NCBI GenBank assembly: GCA_034190875.2
Contig: CM067343.1
Span: 34,855,059-34,919,058, forward strand
Source: Urechis unicinctus
Lineage: Eukaryota; Annelida; Polychaeta; Xenopneusta; Urechidae
Direction of reading: 5' to 3'
DNA length: 64,000 nucleotides
Translations under genes and position numbers: made by a program
Notes under the pieces: model-generated
Database searches by the model: none
Told to the model about the DNA's origin: nothing
Seen by the model: only the letters and a program-made list of their open reading frames with translations
Part shown: positions 1 to 30,000 of the stretch, in pieces
Position numbering within the stretch: the stretch's first letter is position 1
How the letters are laid out: every line of letters begins with the position of its first letter

Positions 1-1249
1 TATAGCATTCATCGTCTCTTTTATAACACGAACTTTCATAGTTTCCCGTTCAACTTCTTTAAGGGCAATGGGAAGATAAACATAGTTAGTATAAGAATGT
101 ACACTTTATGGCGCCATAGTTTCCTAATTAGACATTTCATACATTTTCGCATTACAGGGTTGCTACAATCAAACTCCAGCGTCTGTCATTCTACATTGAT
201 ATATTTTTATACACACCGTTATAGTTATTCATAATCTTTGCATATTTATTCCCAGAGCAGATACAACTGATATGATCTGTCATGACAAACGGTGGTTTGA
301 TTTACCAAATATAAGAGCAGTTGAAAAAGCTCCCGGTCATGTACTGAAACCATGAAAAGGATGTATTTGGTCTGCATTTCACCACAGCAGTTCATTGGCC
401 CATACTTAGAAGATACTTATGATGTAATATTCACTTAACTCCCAATCCGATATTGTTGACAGGTATATAGTATATTGCATAACAATAAAATGCGCATTTT
501 ACCATGAATATAATCAGATGACTGCATATATGCATGTTTACGAACTTATTGCATAAGGCTACTGACTAAATTAGTGAGCTGTCTTTACATCTCTTTGTGC
601 CCTATTGATTATAGGTGAGGCCGTGCAGGTGTGCACGAAACAATGCAGTGAGCCTAATTGTCCAACGTCACAAACTTCAGAGTTAGTAACATCTTCAATC
701 CTTTTGCTCTTTTATGCATTTGTTGTTATAGAGAAGTTACCGAAAAATTATGATATGTATTTCACCTAGTTTAATGTCGCTTAAGTGTGCATATGAATAT
801 AAATACTGGTTTTATTGTTACATTATATATATATGAATTATTGGTAGAGAGATGTTATTGTGTTTCAATGTAGCAATGGTATTGTGGGTAAATGATAGTT
901 TAGACACACACTAGATTGATATACAATGTAACTGTTTCGTCGGTTAATACTAGATTAGACATTTGAGATATATTGTAATGTAACTGTTATGTCTAGACAT
1001 ACAGTGATATTACAATGAAGCTGAAATGCACATTAATGTTGCAGTAACATGCATAGTGTGTTGGTATTGTATTCGTTATCAGGATTGAATGTAGCGTTGT
1101 TGTTTTGGTAGTAGTGTTATGGTAGCTACATTTCAATGGTTTGGTGTGATATATCTTAGCGTTGCTTTTGTATTCGTTCGGTATAAATATAGCAATATAA
1201 TCGCGTTGACATTCCACATAAAACCGTCGCCATTGATGTCAATGTGCAG
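1..1249. other. Non-coding 5' stretch, no gene recognised
   Basis: AT-rich sequence with no exon that links by splice phase to the EGF exon at 1250. Short open frames here have no recognisable domain. It is most likely an intron of Gene A, because the first visible exon starts in mid-codon and therefore needs an upstream exon. Confidence 0.5.
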
Positions 1250-19331
<18,082 letters not shown>

Positions 19332-22300
19332 TGTATCGCAACATTTACATAGCCTTCGAAGTAATTGTTTTTTCTACCCTTGTTTAGATTCTGGCCTGCT
19401 GAATAATTTAATCTGATATTGCACCTGTATCCCGCATAAGAAAATGGATGGTGAATACCTCACAGATAAGAACGAAATCTTTTGGGGTGTATTTCAACCC
19501 AGTCGAGCTCACCCTCTCATAGCGCTCTGTTGGCTATCGAGCATTTCGTTTGTTAAGACAACTGCTCTATCTTTGCCACCATATATTAAACAAAGTATTT
19601 TTGAACACAGCCTTATACAATAGATGATGGACTACAACCTTAGTTCGTCTTCGTCAAGCTGATATGGCCCGGTCGAAATATACGTATGTTTGTATTAGAG
19701 AAAAAATTCTCGCGAACATCACTTCGAAAAGATGTGCTATAAATGATTGGGAATTAGCGTCTAGAATTTACCCTTTTTGAAAGAACGGTCCGGAGAGAAG
19801 GCTACAGAAAAAATTCAAGGGCTTCGTTCCTTTATCTTATGTGTTGGGAACACGTAATATGTGTGCAATTTGCACGGAAGGTAGTTTTCAGTAATGTAAA
19901 TAAACCGGATTTCCGGTTGAAAGACAGGTATGACCATAAGTTACTCATTGTTAATTGGTGCTTCTTGCAAAGAGCGTATTATATTATCACGTCATATGTA
20001 TATTCATCATTCGTGCAAATATTGTTGACGAGTTTGTAGTTCATTCCTCAACCGAGATTATAGCCAGTTGCTAGCGCATGCATATGTGCGAAACAACTTT
20101 CTTTAGCTACCTATTTCTCATATATTACATGATGTTATGTTAACAAAATCAAAAGAACTATTTTTATCGCCACACACAATTTATTAGGCGCGTTTACTGC
20201 ATGAAATTCTGCCATTTTTGCAACTTTACTAAATACTCTGATTTGCATCCTCAAACGATGTTTACACATGGATACATGTGCTTTTGTGGAAACGTATATG
20301 ATGAAAAGCTTCACATTGTCTTCATTTCAGCCAACTATCAAGGCATCTACAAAGGAACCAAACAGAAGATGGACTGGACTAAATGCTGTGTCTGAATTAC
20401 ATAACAAATCTGATCTCTTTCGCAGAAAATCCTTCTGTCATATCACTAGCCCATGTGTAGCTTCTTCAGTCAATCGAAAAATTTCATTTTCTGCGCTTTT
20501 GTGACATATATTAATGTGCTTGTACATGTGTCGAGTGGGCCTTTAATTGACTGTCACTACGCCCATGGTGTCTTGTTTGGGTATTGACAGTACCTGGGGA
20601 AGAATACGTTGTCTATTTGATCCTTGCTGTGATAAGAACTCCGTCCTTTTGTGATTGGCATTATATTGTACTGTTATGCAAGCATATAGCTCTATATATT
20701 TATGGTGAATGCAACAAATTTCTATGATCTGAAATACACTGCTGATTTTAATGATATATATATTTATCATATGATATTATTAGTTATCAATATAAATGTT
20801 TAATAATGTTACAGCTATTGGTGATTATTGACTTTGTTGTTGCGTGTAGGCTAGAAGTGTTGACAATGGTTCTGCTATAATCCTGCAAAATAAACTTGAA
20901 GTTTTAGAGTAATAACCTTTCTTTTTCAGAAACTCATTTCTTGTGAATACACCGTTTAGACTGATTTGTTGCGGCAATATGAACATTCGGTACCAGTACC
21001 AATGTATTAACTCAAAATTACTTAAATCAGGATATTTCATGGTATATAAATATGTAGTATATTTTCTGTGATGTGTATTTTTGGCTATCCTTGTGTCTGC
21101 ATATTGGCCATTGTAAACGTTCCCAATTGGGGAACACGACAGTATGTGCACCTGAAATTAAGTAGTCGCACGACAATTAGCCTGTGAGTGATAAGAGGTA
21201 GAAAACACGCAAAGTTTCAGAGTGTGCATAAACGTTGAATTTACATTGAACCATTAAGTTACTTTGAAAAGACGTATTTGAAAATGTTTTCGACGTCATA
21301 AATAAAAGTTGAATCAACTCTGGGCGTCACCGTTGCTACAGCATGTGACATCCATGTTGTTGGTGTTTGTGATGTGACTGATACAGAATATAAAACCGTC
21401 AAGTTGGTTGTCTGTTGTGTTGATGGACGATCAACAGTCGTGGAATAACTTTTGGATGTTTTCCTTGGAAGATGAATGAAATTTAACACGAGCCATTCAA
21501 TAAGTAGGAGCGGAATAAAACGGAACTGCCGTTATAACTCACCGCGATTGCTAATCCAACCTTGTTGCTTGTAAAGTATTGTTTATGCCCCACCCCCCAC
21601 CCACACATACCATCAACACCACCCTCCACAAAAGCAACCGCTTTGACCTACACGGCGATCGTATCATAACTGTGTAACATGAATACAGACTTCTGGTGTA
21701 GACAACTGAACTGCCACATTTGATAAAAAGCTCTGTTCATTATTCAGCCAACACCATGGGCTCACGCTTTTGTTGAGGTCGGTTCAGGCACCAAGCTCAC
21801 GAATAATTGAAGCCACTGGTGCCGACAGCAACGTCTAAAATGGTTCTGTCGACAAAGGTTAAGTCTGTCATATAAATAATGGAACAAAATATGTTTTTGA
21901 ACGCAGTTTACAGGGTTGCCGTGTAAGTGGACTGTAGATGATTCTAATCATGCACGTCTGGCCAGTTATATGTTACAAAATGACTATATATAAATAGGGA
22001 AGTTTTGTTCATTGGTTATATCTAACCAAGTAATTGCTCGGTCTTCGAACATCAATACAATAATTGCTATACAGCTGTTGATTATATCATTAATTTCCAT
22101 TGTTTGTCAGCTATTTAGAACCATAACTCCTTGAATTTGAGGTGACTTGCAATAGCATCGAGGTATATCCACCCTCCCGGATTCTTGACTAAGAAACCCA
22201 ACTTTCCTTGCGGTGGTTCAAACCCACACATTTTGCAAGATAGCTCATCCCATATTATTGAACATGTTTTTGCAGGAGCCTCAAATATACATATAACTGT

Positions 22301-22369
22301 GTATCATGTACTAACCACTGGCCGGCCGCCATCTTCTTTGTACACATAAAACCCAATGTGGACAAAATC
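19332..22369. other. Intergenic, no gene recognised
   Basis: Short open frames only, none with a recognisable domain or supported splice chain. Likely contains the 3' UTR of Gene A. Confidence 0.5.
19585..19590 (+). terminator. Candidate poly(A) signal of Gene A
   Basis: ATTAAA, about 250 bases past the stop codon; the canonical AATAAA is not seen nearer. Confidence 0.25.
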
Positions 22370-22650
22370 CCCGGGGGGGGGGCACTAAAGTGTATAGAGG
22401 TAGTATATATGTGCCGCGCGACGGGGTATGCTTTTTCGGCCTCTCGACTTGTACGACGGGTTTTTTGACCTCATACATGTACGACGGGGTATGTTTTTCA
22501 GCTTCAATCTGTACGACGGGTTATACATTTGCATAATACCTTGTGCGACGGGGTATGTTTTTGGCCATTTTGACCTTGTACGACGGGTACGGGTTTTCGA
22601 GGTCCCGCGGCACATCCCTAGCCAGAATAAGGCCAAGTGCCCCCCCCGGG
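22370..22650 (+). mobile_element. 281-bp G-tailed MITE, copy 1, with 8-bp target duplication
   Basis: The ends are inverted copies: cccggggggg...cact at the left and the complement agtgcccccccc ggg at the right. They are flanked by the perfect 8-base direct repeat acaaaatc (22362-22369 and 22651-22658). Inside are about five copies of a tgtacgacggggtatg-like subrepeat, and no open frame encodes a transposase. An 8-bp duplication is typical of hAT-type elements. Related copies lie at 56208 and 57524 in the opposite orientation. Confidence 0.8.
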
Positions 22651-24616
22651 ACAAAATCTCACCTCAACCATCTGAAGTCCCGTTTACGAGCCTCTCGTGC
22701 CCCCGTGTTCATTGGGAAGATGTCAACCTACCTAAAAAAACCATCTTGCCACCTAAAAGGATACTTTATTCGAGTTCAAACGCTATTTTAGCCGATTGGG
22801 TGGAATGACATGTTCTCCAATGGACATGGGGCGCGACGGGCTCGTAAACGAAATCGTTTTCCCATCTGGGGTTATGTATACATAGTAGATAGCTGCCGGC
22901 TGGCCAATGCAAACATCTTGTACGGATTAACGACGGCACAATGTGCAGCGTGTAATAAGCATCATATTTTGCCACTAAATGGTTGTTACATCGCGTTGCT
23001 AACGTAACAATTAACAATGGGATAGAAAGACCTACTTCGTGGCGAAGTTCCATGTCAAGGGGTTGCGTGACAACAGAGCAGAAGAGCGCATTTTGTTGCG
23101 CGTGTACCCTTGTTAAGGGTAGCTGTCAGCAGACCCTTCATAAAGCGGGGGGCATTGATGCTCTTTTGTTAGAACTGTCTAACTGTAGGTAGCTTGTTAA
23201 TGGTGGGAATTAATGGACATGCCGGCTGAGATGCACATTGTATCAGGCTCCACCATAGTCCTGCTGCTGTATCTTTGCTTTAGCTTCAAAAGGTTGAAAC
23301 CATGCACCATTATGCAAAGCGGTTTGTCAACCAAGTGCCACGGCTTGCTCATGGCTGAACGATGGTTTTTGAGTGCATTGCGTAGCCGATTTATGAAAAA
23401 AGTTGCTCGTTACAGATTGTCGATGCAGTTTTGAGTAGGGGATGGATTTGTGTGGGAAAGCTGATTGTAAATATAGGGAGAGACGCTTCCACGTTGAAAA
23501 TGATGAATGGAGATAACGAAAAACTAGTGATCTAAAGAGCCTCGGTCAATAGTCGTGGCCACATCGGCACAGCCAAGGATGGACGAAGAAGATCAATCGA
23601 GTTAAGATCCTCTCTTGGGAGAAGCGCTTAGCAGTATGGATCTCGCGACCCCTGGCTACCAGGCTGTCACGACTCTTCGATGTTACCCCATATGACTCGA
23701 ATCACTATAAAGGAAATCGAAACTTAGACCAGACTTGTCGTTCATACTACAAGTAATATGAACTCAAAATTATTAATTTTAAAGACATACGTTTTTAATT
23801 GTCAATCTGTTGCAAGCTCAGTTTAACCGCTGTATAGCTTAGAAAAGGCGGTGTGCGCAAATAAGTGGCCTTTAACAATGCCAATGGTCACGGCAGCCAC
23901 CATGTTAACAAACCCATAAGGGTCTGACTGTGTTGTGGTACGTGAGGGACGCAACCCTACTGCGCACGAGTCACTGTCTACGAACGATGCGGGCACGATG
24001 TTAAATGCGAACTACGCAGGGCAGGACACCAATCTAACCCATCACAACTTAGCACAATGCCAATCGAAGCGTTGTTCACAACGAGTCTAGGTTTCGGCAT
24101 GTACAGTGTTGGCCTATTGGTGGGTGTTATATGTTGCCTGCGCATCTTGCCAATTTAGCCTCAATCCGAACCCTCTCTTTCCCCAGCACCAAGTAAAATG
24201 TGGATTAATCACCAATATTATGCATGTTGGGAGAAAGATTGATACAGATATATAAAATGAGCATGGACAAATATATCAAAATACCAAGCAACTGGGTTTT
24301 TTTCAAACAAAGAACAAAACCAATCATAATTTTTTTTTTGCAAAAAAAAGCATACCCATAAAAAACCAACATGACAGAACAGTAGACATCTGTTGGACAT
24401 AATGTTGAAGGAATTATCAAGGCACTGACTTATCATGACAGATACTGTTATACTTCATGAGAATGGAGTAGCAGTTATATATGTAAAGTAGCCACTGACA
24501 ACTGGCACCAAAATTCTGTAAAGCAATCTGAAACTATGCTAACTCCAAACATTAATAATTGAAACCTAATACTTGGCTTTGATATGCGTGTAACATTTAA
24601 ATTCAACAAAATGAGA
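22651..24616. other. Intergenic, no gene recognised
   Basis: Open frames around 22983-23434 (+) are short and broken by stops. They could be remnants of an old mobile element, but no motif is clear. The 3' end of Gene B lies just to the right on the other strand. Confidence 0.45.
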
Positions 24617-27080
24617 CTACCCTGGTAGATAAACATTTGATGAGGGGGAGGATGAACAGCTGTTGGACCTTCGGGAGCCACGCCCTTTTGGAATATGGCG
24701 AGGTGTGCAGGGAAATGGCGTATTGGTCTGGGCTTTGGCCATTCCTTCTTTGATGAGGACTTGTGCAATGTTGATCTCATGGGATTGGGAGGTGGCCACC
24801 AGGTCGACGCTGAGCTGCCCGGTAGACACACTGTCCACATAAACATCCCCAGTGGGTTTACAGCTATAATAAAGTCGAAATGGTTCTGTAAAGGTTTATA
24901 TGGCCATTAGTAGGTGATATCCTAATGATGAAGGACATAAAAACCATTCAATTTCTCAGTCAAAATTTATCTTTCAATGTATGAAAAGTTTGAAAAGTTA
25001 CAAAATCGTCACTAAGCATTGTTAATCCCATCCCAGCAACACACCTTGACTTGATTTGAGCAAACACATTGTACTGGCTAGCCAGTTGACGGAACCTGGT
25101 GCTCGCTTGCTCCGTCCAGTGGTCCCCTACAGGCTCCACAGGCAGGAAGCACTCCACTGCCTGAAACGGCAGGTTCATAAACTTGGTCTCAATGAGGTGC
25201 ACTTCCTGTTCATCGATCCAACCGCTGTCCCCAAAGTCAACGAAGAACACCTGCACAGAGAGAGCTTAATCTGGTGAAATAGGAGCTCACTGACGATGTG
25301 GTGTATAATATTGAGCCAGGGTGATTTAATTGTGTGATTAACAAGACAGATACGGAAAAGGTTTATATTGTGATGAAGTCTCACTTGACATGATTATAGG
25401 AGACCTTGTAATATTACAGATGCATCAAATCATCTCAGATGGAAATGAAGTATTGTAGTTTGAAATTGCCTTTGTTTAATACATATGTGACTATTGCAAT
25501 GAAACCCTTTAACCATAATGTGGTGCATAGAACGAAAGACATTAAAATAATCCTATTTTTAAATGCAAATATCATAATATGGGTGATGGCAAAGGGTCTG
25601 GCTGAATACCTTTGTTTTACCCAGGGAAACAACACATCAAAACAAACTTTCAACTCCTTTGGCAACCCAATCAGTCCTTTTCTGCCAGACCAAGATAAGC
25701 TTCTTCATTATGATACAGCAATTCTGTACCGACTTATTCATATGAAGGTTATCTACCATCATAGGATATCTTTGAAAGGATAAGCATGATCTGCATGGGT
25801 ATGAGCGAATGAAAATTTAACATTTGAATGAAATTTTCCTTTTGACATCAAACAAGCTTTGCGAAGAAATAACTGACCAGCACACGGGTATTATCTGGGT
25901 CAGCGTCCACCACTCTAGCCCGGTACCAGCTTCATCCAGCGAAAACTTGGCAACTACGATCTCTCCCTTGGCCAGAACTGTCATATCCTTGTCATTGTAA
26001 ACGAACTTTGAATAATGCTCACTGTGGAATGAATCATAAAATACTGAATGGCATCATTCACTTTGAATGACAGGGCTGTGATAATTAATAATGGGATAGG
26101 GAAAATAAATTGTGTGACATTAGAATTGCATCCAACGTCCAAATAAAAACACCGTCTTGGTCTAAACTCTAAGGATATGTCTTTTGGAAAAAGCAACAAG
26201 CCTCTAACTGCACAGCACTGATGATGCAGGCAGTGAGTGGGGGACTTACTTGAGAGCAGCATTTAGTGTGTCGATAGAGTCTGCTATAGTTGACACTCCA
26301 CTATCATAACCCTCTGTAATAACACACACAATTCTGGGTTACAAACAACAACCATCAATCCTAATTTCAAGTTCAATAACAAGTTCATAAATTATCCTTT
26401 TGTTGCCATTAAACTACATACTCTGACAAGGGCTAGTTGTAGCTACATAAGTGACCAATGGACTGTTGGCAGCCTCCATAGTAGTGATGCTTACAAAGCC
26501 GTGAGGAAGATTAGCATGAATAAGTACAGATGTTAATTAGCATTGAGTAAATGTCAGCAGTGAACAGCCCATGGGAGGTATGGCAATGCCAACTATTGGT
26601 CATAATGTGAACGAAATAGATATGGATCTTTAAAAAAAGGATCTTGCATCACTTTGACAGACAAAGAACTGACATGAAAAAAGGGACACATATTTGATGG
26701 AAGTAGCCTTATATACTTTTCCAAATGTAGTTTTGTCAGAGTAATTCACGAAAAGGTTAAGGCAATAAGTCAAGGTCCATTTGACCCATGAAGTTAACAA
26801 TATCATCCACCGGTTGGTGAAGGTGGGCAATATTTATTTGAAAAAAATTGGATTATCCTCTATAGAATTCACAACAATCTACCGTCTATGGAGAAACTCG
26901 GCCCTTTCAGCGTAGCCTCAGTGATAGGGGCAGAGCCTAATGGTAACACCACATAGAAATGGGCGGGGTTATACATGGCTGAGACGGCCACAAACACCCA
27001 GGCCTCAACGGGTGGGAGGGGCACCATATGTCTTGTGTCATCCACCCCGATAACTTCCTTTGTGTCCGTTGTCATGGTGC
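24617..27080 (-). CDS. Gene B exons 10-14: Tudor domain 3 and C-terminus
   Basis: Exon 10 (26883-27080) gives WVFVAVSAMYNPAHFYVVLP; exon 11 (26250-26313) the acidic YDSGVSTIADSIDTLNAAL. Exon 12 (25878-26021) gives IVVAKFSLDEA and, only after adding one base, WYRARVVDADPDNTRVL. Exon 13 (25045-25250) gives VFFVDFGDSGWIDEQEV and LPFQAVECFL. Exon 14 (24617-24863) gives INIAQVLIKEGMAKAQ and a basic tail, then TAG. Phase bookkeeping across exons 12 and 13 independently demands the missing base. Confidence 0.78.
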
Positions 27081-30000
27081 CTGAAAAAATCACAGAGAGG
27101 TCTGAGAGAGAGCAATGACGATGAGGAATACTCAATCAGGCGATAATATATCAGCTTCTAAAAATGCGTCTATGAAAGTCAATGCGGAAGATGTTTGGAG
27201 CATTTGGAGTCATACTTGACAGTAAAATGACCCTAGTTTTATTTCATTCTATTGTATCACTGCAAATGATTATCCCACCTTGTGGTATGAATGGAAATCA
27301 AAATGAAGAAAAATGTACTCATTTTTACCAAGATAACTCAAAATTAAGCTTTAAAAAGATAAATACATAACAGCGATCCCATATATGTGACAGTGTGGGG
27401 AACTCACCGGCTGTATGGATGTGCTTAAAAGGGCAGATTTCTCCTCGCCAGCAGTTACCTTTTTGAAACCATCTACACACCTTGGATTCATCTTCTGCCT
27501 CTATCAACAGAGACGAGGTACGGTGGCAAGCAACAGAAATAATCTCGTGATCACAAGAAATAATATGTGTTAACAAATTGTTGAAAAAGAATTCTAGGAT
27601 TTGCTGTGTTGTGTGTTAACAATACTTAGTGACGGTTTTGTAACTTTTCCTACATCGAAAGATAAATTATGACTAAGAAATTGAATGTCACCTCCTACAA
27701 GCAAGCACTGGAAAGCTGATAACTGAATGCTAGTACCTGAATGCTAGCAATAGAATAAAGATGTGAATGCTAGCACCTGAATATTGATAAGTGAATGCAG
27801 GCACCTCAATATTGACCACTGAATGCTAATCGTGTCTGGAATCAGTGAACGCTAGCCGCTGAATACTGGCCAGTGAATGGGCCATTCCACAGTACATGTT
27901 CCTTAATATGTATAATTCCACAGTATATGTATGACAGACATGTTTCCAAATTATAAAAGTTGACATCTCCTAGCCTCCAAAAATTGCTTAAGAATACGTC
28001 ACCCCTTTGGCTAAAAAATTGTATCATGGAAGGGACATTTCAAAAGTGTTTTTCAAATGTGCAAATTTACTAATTTTATGGGTTTGGTTAGTAAGACACA
28101 ATGTTAGGGTCACATTAAACCATACTCTGCAAATATGTTGTTAATGTACATTCTTAAATAAAAAAAAACATAAAATAAAAAATGTTCTTTCATAATATTT
28201 TTGTTGGAAAAGTTTTTAAATATTCAATAAGACAAAGTTGTATTGCCTTAGTGATTTGTGCCCTCTTCATTCATATGTTAATGTGACATAAACACAGTGC
28301 ATTAAGTGACTTATCTGCAGGCCCAGAGCCCCTCCAATATGACAATATACATGGTCAGGTGGTCACGGGCTTAAATCAACCCTTCATAAGTATAGAACAT
28401 CGGATGGCATAAAAAGGGAAAATAATTAGCATGATCCCATTTACTGTCAATATGATATAAAACATCATGGCTGACTCCAACTGACAGACCAATACAAATT
28501 CCAGTGTTTTTTTTGGGGTGTTGAATATAATGATTATTTAAAACAAAATTGTGTGCAAATTTTGCATTCCTTAAAAAATCAATTACCTTGGAATTACACA
28601 AAAGCAGACACTTCATAATTTATCATTAAATGCTATTCAGCCAATGCAGGCAGCATAACATTCATTGCTGCATGCTAGTCAGTGAATGCAGGCAGCATAA
28701 CATTCATTGCTGGATGCTAGACAGTGAATGCAGGCAGTGTAACATTCATTGCTGCATGCTAGTCAGTGAATGCAGGCAGTATAACATTCATTGCTGCATG
28801 CTAGACAGTGAATGCAGGCAGTGTAACATTCATTGCTGCATGCTAGTCAGTGAATGCAGGCAGTGTAATATTCATTGCTGCATGCTAGTCAGTGAATGCA
28901 GGCAGTATAACATTCATTGCTGCATGCTAGTCAGTCATGAATGCAGGCGGTAACATTCATTGCTGCATGCTAGACAGTGAATGCAGGCAGTGTAACATTC
29001 ATTGCTAGTGCAGTGAATGCAGGCAGTGTAACATTCATTGCTGCATGCTAGACAGTGAATGCAAGCAGTGTAACATTCATTGCTGCATGCTAGACAGTGA
29101 ATGCAGCAGTGTAACATTCATTGCTGCATGCTAGACAGTGAATGCAGGCAGTGTAACATTCATTGCTGCATGCTAGTCAGTGAATGCAGGCAGTGTAACA
29201 TTCATTGCTGCATGCTAGACAGTGAATGCAGGCAGTGTAACATTCATTGCTACATGCTAGTGAATGCAGGCAGTGTAACATTCATTGCTACATACTATTC
29301 AGTGAATGCAAGCAGTGTAACATTCATTGCTGCATGCTAGACAGTGAATGCAAGCAGTATAACATTCATTGCTGCATGCTAGACAGTGAATGCAGGCAGT
29401 GTAACATTCATTGCTGCATGCTAGTCAGTGAATGCAGGCAGTGTAACATTCATTGCAACATGGAAGTCAGTGAATGCAGGCAGTGTATTATTCATTGCTG
29501 GATGCTAGACAGTGAATGCAGGCAGTGTAACATTCATTGCTGGATGCTAGACAGTGAATGCAGACAGTGTAACATTCATTGCTGCATGCTAGTCAGTGAA
29601 TGCAGGCAGTGTAACATTCATTGCTACATGCTAGTCAGTGAATGCAGGCAGTGTAACATTCATTGCTGGATGTTAGTCAGTGTAACATTAATTCCTGCAT
29701 GCTAGTCAGTGATTTCAGGCAGTGTAGTTTATGTAGAGTTGTTAAGGTGAGCTAACAGAGGTGTCCGACTTACTGTAGCCCATGGTAGCTACCCCTGGAT
29801 CATCCACATCCACTGCGTAGCTGTTACGTATCGACTCATAGTCGTCCAACATAGGGTTCCACTCACAAGGGACATCTGGTATAGGGCCTGGAATGCATAC
29901 CAATCACCACACACACTCATCATCATTGAATACATAGCAAACCACCACCTCTACATTTAATTGTAGACAAAATAGATCCAAACAACCCACCTGTTGGACG

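Noticed and set aside
22983-23434. Possible transposase fragment
   Set aside because: Frames are short, broken by stops and lack a recognisable catalytic motif; I could not support a family.
24475-24846. 123-codon minus-strand frame at the 3' end of Gene B
   Set aside because: It is a shifted frame over exon 14; the phase-consistent frame encodes the Tudor terminal helix and ends at 24617.
28630-29705. Long Cys-rich open frames (repeating 14-residue peptide) as a secreted repeat protein
   Set aside because: They arise from a stop-free 42-bp minisatellite, are open on both strands, and lie inside an intron of Gene B.
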